Source of the DNA: Vigna angularis | Taxonomy: Eukaryota > Streptophyta > Magnoliopsida > Fabales > Fabaceae | Length of the DNA stretch: 64,000 nucleotides | Assembly (NCBI RefSeq): GCF_016808095.1 | Contig: NC_068979.1 | Span: 21,659,444 to 21,723,443 of the forward strand | Direction of reading: 5' to 3' | Shown: in pieces, positions 10,608 to 21,458 of the stretch | How positions within the stretch are numbered: position 1 is the stretch's first letter | Layout: the number at the start of each line of letters is the position of its first letter | Position numbers and translations under genes: made by a program | The notes under the pieces: generated by a model | Databases searched by the model: none | What the model was told of the DNA's origin: nothing | What the model saw: only the letters and a program-made list of their open reading frames with translations

Positions 10608-13600
10608 TGGTACTGCTGTCGCGGTCATACAAATTTGATACAATGCACGAAATAATGCAGTATATTTTACTAGGAAGTGACTCCTAGGTCGTCTCTCAAG
10701 GACCAATTTTATTGTGGTTCAGTTTTAGATCTTTTTACGAAAAGGGGGGGTTTGATTGCTTTTGAACGGAAAAGTAAAATACAGTAAAATAAATTTAAAA
10801 CTGTAAAAACACAATTGAAACAGTAAAACGAAATAAACCTTGAATTAAATTTAAAACAGTAAATAAAAACAATAAAAGACAGAAAACGAAAATTAAAACA
10901 GTAAATGTACAATACAGTAAAAACTTGCAAACAGTAAAAACGTGCGGAAGAGTGAAAACGCAGATTTCATCAGATTGCTTAGAACCGAAAACAGAAGATT
11001 GCTCAGATCAGAAAATTAAATTTCAGCAGATGCAGAAACTTTAAATTTAAAGCAGAAAACAGTTGCAGGAGTTGGAAGTTCAGAAAACAGTAGATTGAAC
11101 CACAGTAAAAGCAGAAACGAAATTTTTGAAGTGAATAGTAAAAACAAAATTTCAAGTGAATCAGAGAAAATGAAACTATCAACAACGGATTGAAACAACA
11201 ACAAAACTGAAAGTTGCAAAAAGCATAAAACATCAGAAATTTAAATGGCGGCATGAATTAAACAGAAGCAGTAAACAAACCTGGAAGCTCAGAAACGGAA
11301 ATTGAAATCAACTAGAAAATAAAACACAGTCCTTTACGGAAAAAGAAAATTACAACCAACATTACTGGAAATGGAAAACAAACCCAAACTTCCCCAAGGG
11401 GGAGGGGGAAAAATTACACATAATCGAAAACTAGGAAGCCTCTACCCTACTCCTACTCCTACTGCCTACTGCAATCTGCAGAACTTTCCTTTTATCTTCC
11501 TCTGCTCACGACCTTCTAGTGTTCTGATGTGTGCATACCACTTACAATGAAGTGCTAAATTCAATGAGGGGTCCTCCATGAATTTCTGTCCATACATTCT
11601 CCTCCCCTTCTTGACCGTCCCATTTATCTCCACTTTCCAAAGTCCAGCATTTTAAATGCCAAGATAATTTTTCTTTGAAAGTGGAAGCTAATCCCTTTCA
11701 GCACTCACGGTTCAACAACTTCATCATCTGCTGCCTTTTCTTCTTTGACGAATATGAGCTTCCCATAGGTCGAGTGGTGTGCTTCAGGACGTGAGAAATT
11801 TATGCAAAGGGGCCCTCCATTCTCTTCTCCACTTCATCCTAAGTTTGTTCCTGTCCAAGAGCTGCAATCATGGTGGACCATCATACTCCATTTACTGAGT
11901 GCACAATGGTGGACGTGAATCTCTGATACGGGCGTCGCGACCCGTCAAATTTGATGTGCAATTAAGAATATGCAGTATAACTAGGAGGTGACTCTTAGGT
12001 CGTCTCTCAGGGACCAAATGTGGTTCAGTCTCAGATTTTACACACGAAGTGGGGGGGGTTTTGTGGATGATTTGTATGCGGGAAAATTAAATACTAAAAG
12101 TAGAAAAATTAACCGAATGTAAAAATAAAGCTGAGAAACAACTTAATAAAGAAAAACTGAAATAAATTTTAAACACGGTAAAAACTGAACGGTAAAAAAA
12201 ATAGAAAAACGTCTGAAAATAAAATTGACGGTAAAACACAATGACAAAATTTAAGAGTACAAAAATATACTAAACATTAAAATTCAACATATAAAATAAA
12301 AGCACTTAACTAAAATTGAAATTCATTTAAAATAAAATTTCTCAACAATACAAATAAAATGAAATAAAACAACTGTTCTATGACACACTGCAAGCTTCAG
12401 AAATAAAATTCTACATCACTGTTTCAAAGAATGGAAAACTGAGAGGGAGAGCTCCTGGAAGAGAAGGAAACGTGACCCCTGACCCCTTCCAGGCCTCAAG
12501 GCCGTGTCCTCCTCTGAAATTCTTCATCTCTCTCTTATAGCCAAATATTGGACAGCCATCCTGTAGCCTTTAGCTTTACATTGTGCTTTCATTTATTTTA
12601 ATTTTTGTCTCCTAAGGCCCATTTCTTTTTCCGAGCAAAGATTGCTCCTTGGTAGTAAGAGATAAAACATAAGGTGGGGCATCCTTCATCCACTTATTCT
12701 TGTCATCTTCTATACACATGAAAACCAAATGAAAGAACTCCACCTTTTCTTGTGATTTCCGTGACCCACACAAGCTCCTTTCTCCTCACGGCTCTCCTCC
12801 AAGTGGATGTTACTGCTGGCTTATGGATGGAGCAATCTGCTGGGCCGTCAACCTCTGCTTCCAACTCAGCTGTGATCGTGCTTCCCATTCCAGCCGCTGC
12901 ATTGCTTCTCAAAACCGTGGCCTTCTCATCTTCTCCCAGCTGGAATACCTGAGAGCCCCCACTGCTGGTGTGGACGTGCTTCTCCTTCAAGTCAGCTGGA
13001 TGTGCTAACGTTATTTCTCCTGGAAGATGAGCGTGCTGGACCGTGGAGCTTTTCCCTCTCGGTAACTGCAGCTTAAAGTGGAATTTCTGTGTGCTTGCAT
13101 GTGTGTGGAGCTGGACCAGCTACTGCTGTCCGTGGAAGTGTGTGTTGTGTGCCTCTGCTGCCATGGGCGTTTCCTCAACTAGACCAACTGTGAAGCATCT
13201 CCTCATCTCCCAAGCTACTGGACGGTGTAGGATGTGAAGTTGATGGAGAGTGGCGGCTGCACCGTGTGCACGTTGCTCTTCAGGCCGGACACCACTCTGC
13301 TGCCAGCTTCTTCCGTGGTGCTCCAACTGTTTCCAGCCGTGACACCTCTGTGTTGTTGTAACTGGGAACGTGAAAACTCTCTCTGCATGGACTGTGAAGT
13401 GCTGCACTTATTTGATGGCTTGTTCTCTGCCGACTTGCTGGAACGTTGCTGGTGTGAAGCTTCTTCCTCCCTTCTTTCAACGTTTGGTGGCTGCTCTCCA
13501 AGACCTTGTTGGATGTGAAGACCGTTTAGCTGCTGCTGTCTGGACCAGCCGTGAGATTGCTGGGAGCTTGAAGTGTTTATGCTGCCACTGCCCAAACTGT

Positions 13601-16054
13601 CATGGCCGTGTATTTTCTTCCATGTTTGAAGTGCTCGAGCATCATGAAGCCGTGAGCTTCTTTGAATGGAAAAGCACCGAGAGTAATCAATATTCTGCAT
13701 GAAGCCAAAGTGAATGCCATGTCTTTCTATGTGGGCCGTGTGGTTTGTTTCAAGACTTTATTCAATTAAGGGCCCTCCATTTTTAATTTTGGATTTCGGT
13801 GCAATCAATGAAACGGGGTCATCCACTTCTGGTTCCACCACTTCACCATTAATTCTAGAAGAAGACAAAAGCATATGTTGCTTTCCAAATCAATTGTAGG
13901 CGGCTGGTGTTATGTTTGGACCATCCACTTTCTCCATTATGTTTTGTCCTTTTGACTTCTCATCACCAACTCCACGTACCAAAACAGCAAGGCCCATTCT
14001 CATATTGCTTCTAATTGAAAATAATTATCTGAGTGAATGTGTAGAACCTGGACGTGACACATGTGACACACAACCAATATTGAAACACATTTCTTCATGA
14101 CATCAGCCGTGCTTGGAGCTCTTCAATCATGCTACAAAACCGTGAGTGGTGGTTCTAGTAACATCTCCAAGCCGAGACACCTCTCCCTCCAATGTGTTTC
14201 TGCTGTTGTGACAGTGAGAGCACTGGACCAAGACAGCTGTTGGCCGTATTGCACACCAAATTACTTTAGTCCACTTTCACGTGCATACCACACTTCCAAG
14301 ACGTAGCACCTTTCCTTTCCATGCACACCAAACACCAAAATGAGAGTCACTTACTGCTATGGACAGTGATCAATTAAATGCTCTATAAGCTCAAAAGTAA
14401 TTAAATGCAAACTCCTCTTAGTTTTAAAATAAAATATATGTCACATTTATCTTGAAGTCCCAAAATATTATCCAATAATTTCCCTGCACTCAATAATGTA
14501 AATAATTAACCATAGATAATTCAAATTAATCAAAATAAGAATTATCGGTCAAATTAAACACAATGATGAAAAACGGGAAAATACTGGACAATTAAGCACA
14601 ATTCTCTGACTAATTCTAGTACAATAAACTAAGTGAAGTGAACAAAATAATGACTCATCAATCTCCACTGATGATGATAATTGTTGTCCCATGTGGTCGT
14701 TGAAACACTGAGGTTTGATTGACTCTACCACTCACTGTTTGTCTCATTTCTTCCAGGCCGTGTACACTAAATCCGTGAGGTTGGAATTTGCTTCTACTGG
14801 ACACTCCACTTCATTGCTTAAGGGTTGCACCTCCTAATTAAATTCTCATGTTTGCTGATGAAGAAATGACCGTGCTTTTCTTGTGGCCAACATAATTAGG
14901 CCGTGAGTGCTTCACAAAGTGCCAGCCTTTTTAAATTAATTTCTTCCATCCAAGTGCTCCATTGGACGTGCCCAATATGTGAAGTGTCGTCCACCATCCA
15001 TATTCTCTTCTACTCCATATGGGTCCATTTATTATTTTTAATGCAAGTGCTATTTATAATTGGGTGGTGACAGTATGTGTTCAGAAAATTTGGCAGCCAC
15101 TTTCACTCTTTTCATTGAATGACCGTGTGCCTCCCACTACTCCAATTGGACCATCTTTTCCATCTCATTGTGGGCCGTGAATGTACTCTTGTCTCTTGCT
15201 TAGTGCTTTGCTAATGCGTGAACGGGATGGAGCTAGATGGTGATATGCGTGATGCTTCTTCCAGCCTCCACCGTGAGCTGTGTTGGAGTGCAGGTTGTGG
15301 CAGCTTGGTTTAGCCGTCCACCTCTCTTCCATTTTCTTATTCATCTTCCATTGCCGTAGTGTGCTCCATGTGGATCTATTTATTCATTTAAAAACAAGTG
15401 CCATGGTGGTCGTGTGTGTGCTTCAAACGTGGCAGCCCTTTCTTCTTCCAATTTTAAAAATCAAACATGCATTCCTTCATGTCCCACTTCTCCATTTTCA
15501 CGTGAATGCTGCTGTCATTTACGGCTGCTTCTCTTTCCAGTAGTTCTTCAAAGAAGTTAGTGCTTTGCACCTCACATGCTTTCTCCATTGTTGTTCTTTG
15601 TTTGTTTACAAGAGAATGGTTGCTCTCTTCTTTTGCTGCAGCCGTGACATGCTGCCAATGCTGGATGTTATCATGTGTTCCTCTTCAATTTAATACACCT
15701 TTTCTAATAAGTTCACAAATGAATCCAGCCATGACACCTTTTTATGTGTTGGATTGTTGATTGAAAATGTGCAAGCCGTGGCAACCAGCTGGACGTTACT
15801 TGAAGTTCATTTTCAGTGCACCTAATTAATTGTTTCACAAAATAAATTAGACCCTAAATTTTATCCAAATAATTTCCCTAAAATTCATAACGTAAATAAT
15901 TAACCATAGATAATTCAAATTAATCAAAATAAGAATTACCGGTCAAATTAAGCACAATTATGAAAAACGGGAAAATACTAGACAATTAAGCACAATTCCT
16001 CGACTAATTCTACCACAATAAGCTAAGTAAAGTAAATAAAATATTGACTCATCA
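10608..16054 (-). mobile_element. Solo LTR of family B, nested in family A LTR
   Basis: It starts TGGTACTGCTGTCGCGGTC (a diverged form of TGATACGACTGTCGCGG) and ends TATTGACTCATCA. CAGCC flanks both sides (10603-10607 and 16055-16059). Another B LTR (11924-14660) is inserted within it; without that insertion it is about 2.7 kb. The left part (10790-11400) is rich in CAGTAAA words, the inverted version of the TTTACTG-rich end of the B LTR. Confidence 0.85.
11924..14660 (-). mobile_element. Solo LTR of family B nested inside another family B LTR
   Basis: It starts TGATACGGGCGTCGCGACCC and ends TAATGACTCATCA, with ATCTC on both sides (11919-11923 and 14661-14665). It is 2737 bp. It contains many GCCGTGA/ACCGTG words between about 12700 and 14250. 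The frames there (for example 12700-13700 on both strands) have no recognisable domain and are treated as chance. Confidence 0.88.
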
Positions 16055-16059
16055 CAGCC

Positions 16060-17262
16060 GCTGCGGGAAGATCCTCTACCTCGTCTGAAGCTTTGCGGGC
16101 GACGTCAAGCGCTACCAGGACCGTTGCCGGCGATGTCGCTCACGCCCGTCGGAGCAGTTCTGGCCACCGCCTTCTCCAAGCAGACCGCCGCAAGTTGCTT
16201 CTGATCTCTCTCCCTCTCTTCTGTTCTCGCGTGATGGGTGTCGAAAGTGGTGAAAGGATCATCTAAGAGTTGTAGTCCATGAACCCTTGGAAGAGCTCGA
16301 TCTCATCCTTGTCGATCCACAGCCGCTGGAACAGTCACGCGAGTCATCTAGTGGAGGCTTCTTTTCCGCGACTTGTTCCAGGTGTTGCCACTTCGAAATG
16401 GAGGAGTCACCGATGACGATAGTGGTGGCGGCGGCTGCTGATGGTGATTTGGGGATGGGTTGTTTGGTTGTGCTGTGGTTAGTTTATGGGTGATGGTGTG
16501 AGAGGTTTTTGGAGATGATTGATGAATAGGGGTTTTCGGAATTAACAGAGAATGGAGAGGGATTGGGTGAAGGCTATTCAGTGAGTGGTGAGTTTCCCTC
16601 TTGGCTTGGGTAATTGAAAAATGGTAAGAATGGGTGATATGGTGACAGGAAATGTAGTGGAGGTAATGAGTGGGTTTGGAAAGAGATGAATGATGGATGT
16701 TCTCGGTGTAAGGTGTTGGAGGTAAAACCATGGAAATATGGTTGGGATGTTACGGATGAGAGGGAGCTAGGTTTATGAAAAGGGAAGGGATGAAGATGAA
16801 GATTGATGGATGTTGGCCGTGTGAAGTTCAATGGGGATGAAGATCGAGTGTTGGAGGTGAATAAAGAGGAAAAGTCAGAGGTTGGAAAAAAAATGAGAGA
16901 GTTTGATGAAGATGATCGCTTGGGGTTCAGTATTGAAGGTGGTAATGCTGAAGGTGATATGAAGATGATGGCTGTATGGCCGTGGGGTAGGTGTTTAGAG
17001 ATAAAAATGAAGATGAAAAAGGGTGAAGATGAAGGTGATGATATTGGCCGTCTGTGAATATGGAGGATGGATAGGTGAGGATAAGTGGTGGCCGTGAGGT
17101 GTTGGTAGTGGCCGAGTATAAGGTGTTGCAAGCGTATTGTAGATGATGGTGATCATGTTGGCTGTGTGAATGATGATGGTCGTAGTGTATGGGAGGATGG
17201 GTGTTTAGCCGTGAAAACCAAGAGGGAAGGGATCATGATCAAATGTAGGAGGTGGTGTAAAT
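16060..17262 (-). other. Family A LTR interior beyond the nested B LTRs
   Basis: G-rich on this strand, this is the reverse complement of the C-rich LTR interior. 17140-17260 matches 28016-28135 in reverse nearly base for base. Frames found here are compositional. Words such as GGCCGTGAG recur, the reverse complement of CTCACGGCC in the plus-oriented LTR. Confidence 0.6.
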
Positions 17263-18189
17263 CTGTGTGGACTTTTATTGGGCTTGTAATGTGGCTTGGG
17301 CTAAGGGTATTGAAAGAAAGGATATAAAGGCTCAAATAAAATTTTGTGGGTATATTTTTTTTGAAAAACAAGAGTTATCATCTATACTTTGTATTAGTTA
17401 TTCGTCAAAATTGTTTTGACTATTTTGCCCTTTCTCGAATTTCATTCTTTGCTTGCCATCAGTTTGTGATTCTTTGTATTTTTGCTTTACTTTGTTTTTT
17501 TTTTTGCTGAATTCTCTTCGTTTGATCACTAAGTGTGTTCTTCTTGCGATTTGAATCGACTTCTACTGTGATGGTAACCTTTGTTTGGGTAAAATTTGAA
17601 AAGAAATTTCTTATTGGCTCAAATTGGGTATCAAAGGATATATTTTGTTTTTTTTTGTTTTTTTGTTTTTTTTTTTGTTTTTTTTTGGATGAAGAAAAAT
17701 GGCCACACATCATTTCAAATATTGGTTGTTTTATTTTCAAAAGATTAGTTAGGAGACAAGACTAAATGATCTCAACAGAGTCATTTTTCATTTTTTTTCA
17801 TTTTTTTTTATTTTTTTTTAACGGATTCTAGGATCTCCCAAATGAAAGCCAATGGAGGTAACGGAAAAATCTGCCCCAGTGTAAAACTTGATGTTTATTA
17901 TTTGGGCTCAAGAACATGATTGGGCCAATCTATTGGTATAGTGAAGGTTGAAGGACGATGATTTCAAGCAATGCACACACAAATATCTCCTAAGAATGTG
18001 ATTTCATCATTTGACTCCAGGAGATTATGACATCCATTATATTTTTTTTGAAATCTCATAAAATGGATGATTTGCATCAAAAACAAAATGACTCAACTTT
18101 TGCGTATTTTTGGTTTTATGCATGAAGAAAAGTAAAATGAAATGAAAATGATGATACTAGTTGAAAAACATTTTTTTTTTTTGAAAATC

Positions 18190-18860
18190 GGGCTTCGCGG
18201 ACCAGCCTGGAAACTGGACCTTGTGAGCCATTGGGGAAAATGAGATTTTTTTGGAATCTGGGCCTTGCGGGTCAGTATGGAAACTGAGCTTTGCAGACCA
18301 GCATGGGAAAAGGGCTTTCTTGGCCATTGGGGAAATGGGATTTCTTGGCCAATGAAAAATGGAATTTTATGAGTTGTTGTGGAAATTGAGATTTTTTTGG
18401 CCTCTGTAGAATCTGGGCCTTGCGGGTCAGTATGGAAACTGAGCTTTGCAAGCCAGTATGGGAAATGGGCATTCTGAGCCAATGTGGAAATTGAAATTTT
18501 TCGGCCATTGTGGAAACTGGGCCTTGCGGGTCAGTATGGAAACTGAGCTTTGCAGGCCAGTATGAAAAATGAACTTTTTGGACCAATGTGGAAAATAGGC
18601 TTTGTGAGCCATTGGGGAAATGGGATTTTTTTGGCCAATGTGGAATCTGGACCTTGCGGGTCAGTATGGAAACTGAGCTTTGCAAGCCAGTATGGGAAAT
18701 GGGCTTTATGAGTTGATGTGGAAATTGAAATTTTTCGGCCATTGTGGAAACTGGGCCTTGCGAGTCAGTATGGAAACTGAGCTTTGCAGGCCAGTATGAA
18801 AAATGGGCATTCTTAGCTAAAATGGAAACAAGGGCTTGGGAACCAGTGCAGAAACTAGGC
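18190..18860. repeat. Degenerate 25-30-bp tandem repeats (GCCAGTATGGAAAC type)
   Basis: Units vary around GGGCCTTGCGGGTCAGTATG and GCTTTGCAGGCCAGTATG, each ending GGAAA, with some higher-order repetition of about 180 bp. A shorter array lies inverted at 38340-38590. On the minus strand the array gives a 240-codon repetitive frame (18272-18994; segments like SFHTDPQGPVSTM), and a shorter frame exists in the other block. I do not count it as a gene: it has no domain and the frame follows the repeat. Confidence 0.75.
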
Positions 18861-19886
18861 TTGGTGAGCAATGCAAAAATTGATATGAGAAAACTTGATT
18901 TAGAAAAAACGTTTAAAAAATAAATGTTTTTTTTTTGTTCAACTTTCTGATAAGGGAAAATCCAGATCGGATCAGCCCTGAGGAGAAGTAACAAAATAGG
19001 AAGTTGGACTTACCAGGTACATTGACCCAATGGATCAGATGACCTGAGCCGTGTGAACTTGTCACAAGAAGATGACAAAGAAAACATTTTTTTGTTTTTG
19101 CACAAATACTTGTTCACACAAATGAAAAGGGAAATTATGAATTGAAAACACAAAATCTACATAAACAAGGATTTTTATTTTTTTAGAAATTCAGATGCAC
19201 TGGTTCAGGAGAAACCACATATGACAAAAGGCCTAATGGGCTCAAAAACTGTTCATTTTTCATTCTGAGATTTTTTTTTGTTACGAATTCAAAGAAAATC
19301 ACACAAGACAATTTGAACAAATGCATAAAACATCATTCAACAGCAAAAATGTGAAAACAAAATACTTTTGACATATTTTCAAAAGAAGTATACTCGAGAG
19401 AAAACCACGAAGGCCATTGGGCCTAATGGGCTCGAGCACTGTTCCTTTTTTTTTCAATATTTTTGATTTATTCAAAATGTAGAAGAAGGAATAAAAACAA
19501 ACAAAATGGTGTGATGTGAAATTATAAACATGCCAAAATAATTCTTCACTCAAATTTATATTTCAGAAAGAATTGGGTTCAAAGAAGGCTAACATGGTAA
19601 TGAGGCCCAATGAACCTGAAAATGTCCTTTATCATGCAAATGAAAAACAATTTTGAACACTTCAAATTTTACATCACTCCACTTATTATTTTTGAAAATT
19701 TTCCATTTATCATATTTTTTATTTTTTTGTGTTTTATTATTTTTTGGTGAAATCGGATCATCCAAGAAGTATTGAATTGGGCCGGATCGACCCAACAAAA
19801 CCCTACCCGTTTTCAGATTTTCAAATTTTTTTTATTTTTTTTTTAAAACTCAGAAAGAAATCAGACCGACACCAGGCAGTTGCAGC

Positions 19887-19928
19887 GACCGGAACTGTAG
19901 CCCCAGTGGATTTGCTCAGCTATAAAAT
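19887..19928 (+). promoter_or_regulatory. Promoter of homeobox copy 1: GACCGG-ACTGT element and TATA box
   Basis: GACCGGAACTGTAGCCCCAG (19887 onward) is followed by a TATA box, TATAAAAT, at 19921-19928. The equivalent element precedes the TATA box in all four copies, in full form GACCGG-N-ACTGT-GC-ACAGTG with an ACTGT/ACAGT inverted repeat. Transcription would begin near 19950. Confidence 0.7.
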
Positions 19929-20434
19929 GGGTATCCCTTCGGCGTCGAGCGACATTTTCCCGATCTCGCTCTCTCTCTATCCTTCTCTTTCTCCCTCTTC
20001 TCTCTCTTCCTTGAGTGTCTGAACTTCTGCGAGGCTCCTCCGTCCCCGCCTTCCACAGCGTCCGTGCCTTCCGAGGAGCTTCCGTGTGCCTTCCACTTCT
20101 AGGTAAGTTCTCTGTACTCTAAATCTCTCTTCATTCGTGCTTTTCTTCTCTTAGGTTTTCTGTTCCTTCCTTCTTTTCTTCCCTCTCTTGATGCTTTATT
20201 TGTTCTTTTTTCCTTTACGCTTTCTGTTCTTGCTCTTCTTTCTTGTCACCTTTCGATTTTTTTTTCTGCTTTCCTTTCCTGCAAGCTCTTTATTTTCTTC
20301 TGCTTTCTGCTTTGTCTGCTTTTATTTCCGTCTTGCCCTTCGTTGCTTTTCTTTCTGAGTCTTCTTTCCTCCTCTTCTTTTTTTTTAATTTTCAAAACAT
20401 AAAACACTTAAAAACACAATTGTCTTAAACTTAA

Positions 20435-20522
20435 GGGGTATATAGGCTGGAAACCAGACGTTAATCTCCCTTCGATTGAAGGTATGGCAGAGACAATCGG
20501 GTAGAACAACGCCACGTACCCC
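20435..20522 (+). ncRNA. Conserved 88-nt structured element in 5'UTR intron, copy 1
   Basis: It runs from GGGGTA to TACCCC, which can pair as an outer stem. Inside are CTGG-AAA-CCAG and CCTTC-GATT-GAAGG hairpins. It is exactly 88 nt in all four gene copies and almost invariant, while the surrounding intron has drifted. It lies within the intron 20103-20812. Function unknown; it could be an intron-encoded small RNA or a splicing or expression control structure. Confidence 0.55.
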
Positions 20523-20830
20523 ATAAAATCAGAAAACTTAAAAAGAGAATTTATTTGTATGAACCGGACATGGACCAAATGGACAAGGACAAAAGGACAA
20601 GGACAAAAGGACATAGATCCGTTTAGGACCCTCTTGCAAGGACCGTGAAACAGATCCGAGACCAGACACTGAAATAACAAAAACCGACCGGACAAAAATT
20701 AACTTAAAAGGAAACAAAAACGAATAAAGAAAACACTGAAAAAACTTTTTTTTTGTTTTATGCTTTTGTTTTGTTTTTGTTCTTTTTATTTTTATATTTT
20801 TTTTTGTTTCAGAAAACTTAGAGAGGAAAA

Positions 20831-21394
20831 ATGAGCGAAATGGAGATGGAGAGATACACCGGTCAACGGTGGAGACCTACTGACGATCAGGTCAAAATGA
20901 TGACCCACATCTACAATTACGGGGTCACACATCCTAGCAGAGCCCAAGTCGTTGAGATTGCATCTCGACTAAGGGCTTTCAGAGAAGCCAGTGAATACAA
21001 TGTGCACTGCTGGTTTAACAACCACGGCAATCGGGTCAGGCGCTGGCAAGCGGAGATAGACCCTACTGGCACTCAGTTTTCACAACTGCCGCTATACATG
21101 TATGGTAAGTAACCTAATTACCTTCATCTCCTCTTTTTTTTTTTTTTTGAAAATTTCTCTCTTTCCTCTTATTATTGACAAAAATTTTTGTTTGTTTTTT
21201 TTTTGGAAGAATACGATTGGGTGATCATGAGGGCGCCGAGGCTGCTGGACTTGTTCCCCGTTCCGATCATCATCGACGACGATAGGGACACACGACAAAT
21301 CGCTCCATCCATGCTTCTCACATTCCGCACCAGAGCTCCCTCGACGGAGCTCTCCCTTAGACCACCGCAACCAGCCCGGGAATTTTTTCGTTGA
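20831..21394 (+). CDS. WUSCHEL/WOX-like homeodomain protein, retroelement-borne, copy 1
   Basis: The CDS joins 20831-21104 and 21210-21394 (152 residues). A GT-AG intron (GTAAGT... to ...GGAAG) splits codon 92. The 5'UTR is also split: donor after TTCTAG at 20102, acceptor ending at 20812. Residues 12-73 form a homeodomain of WOX type: RW-PT--Q near 13-20, a short first loop YGVTHPSRAQV (30-40), RLRAF (46-50), and helix 3 NVHCWFNNHGNRVRRW (57-72) with the invariant W, F and Asn51 equivalent. Exon 3 has LLDLFPVP (103-110), close to the WUS box T-L-x-L-F-P, and ELSL (138-141), EAR-like. This predicts a small nuclear DNA-binding repressor. Unlike WOX proteins, helix 3 lacks Q50 (Asn here) and the basic residue at 53 (Gly). 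The start is chosen because the ATG opens the domain-containing exon just after the spliced UTR. Expression is unknown. Confidence 0.8.
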
Positions 21395-21420
21395 ATGCTC
21401 TTCTTTTTTTTTTTCATGGT

Positions 21421-21458
21421 CTGTAATATTAACGATCACCAATGATCGAACCCTGAAC
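21421..21458 (+). promoter_or_regulatory. 3'UTR hairpin of homeobox copy 1
   Basis: CTGTAATATTAACGATCACC is followed by AATGATCGAACCCTGAAC. CGATCA and TGATCG form a short perfect stem. All four copies keep this segment about 30-200 bp after the stop codon. It may be part of a 3'-end signal or an RNA element. Confidence 0.5.

Larger units (their letters stand above)
9064..17262 (-). mobile_element. Truncated family A LTR (probable 3' LTR), inverted, with two nested family B LTRs
   Basis: It starts TGTCGCAACCGGAATCGCG, the reverse complement of the family A LTR 3' end. It matches 28016-30826 in reverse, including TACGTAGGAGCAAGG units (9385-9610) and GATCGNACGCATC repeats (9710-10030). Collinearity is broken by a family B LTR (10608-16054) and resumes at 16060. 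It stops at about 17262, opposite position 28016 of the other copy, so the LTR 5' part with its GTTCGTCC array is missing. There the homeobox block begins. Net A sequence is about 2.75 kb of an expected 4.6 kb. Confidence 0.75.

Noticed and set aside
12700..13702. Overlapping frames of 60-160 codons on both strands of a family B LTR
   Set aside because: They fall inside a solo LTR with clear ends and TSD, have no recognisable domain and occur on both strands, as expected from local composition.
16574..17131. 185-codon minus-strand frame rich in Ser, His and Pro
   Set aside because: It reads the C-rich family A LTR interior; the matching region at 28016-28800 has different frames with stops.
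20435..20522. tRNA gene in the 88-nt structured element
   Set aside because: Length and outer stem are tRNA-like, but no B-box GGTTCRANNCC or recognisable anticodon arm could be found.
20831..21394. Homeobox copy as an ordinary chromosomal WOX gene
   Set aside because: Four copies with the same flanking modules, each inside or bordering retroelements and always antisense, argue against a normal host locus.
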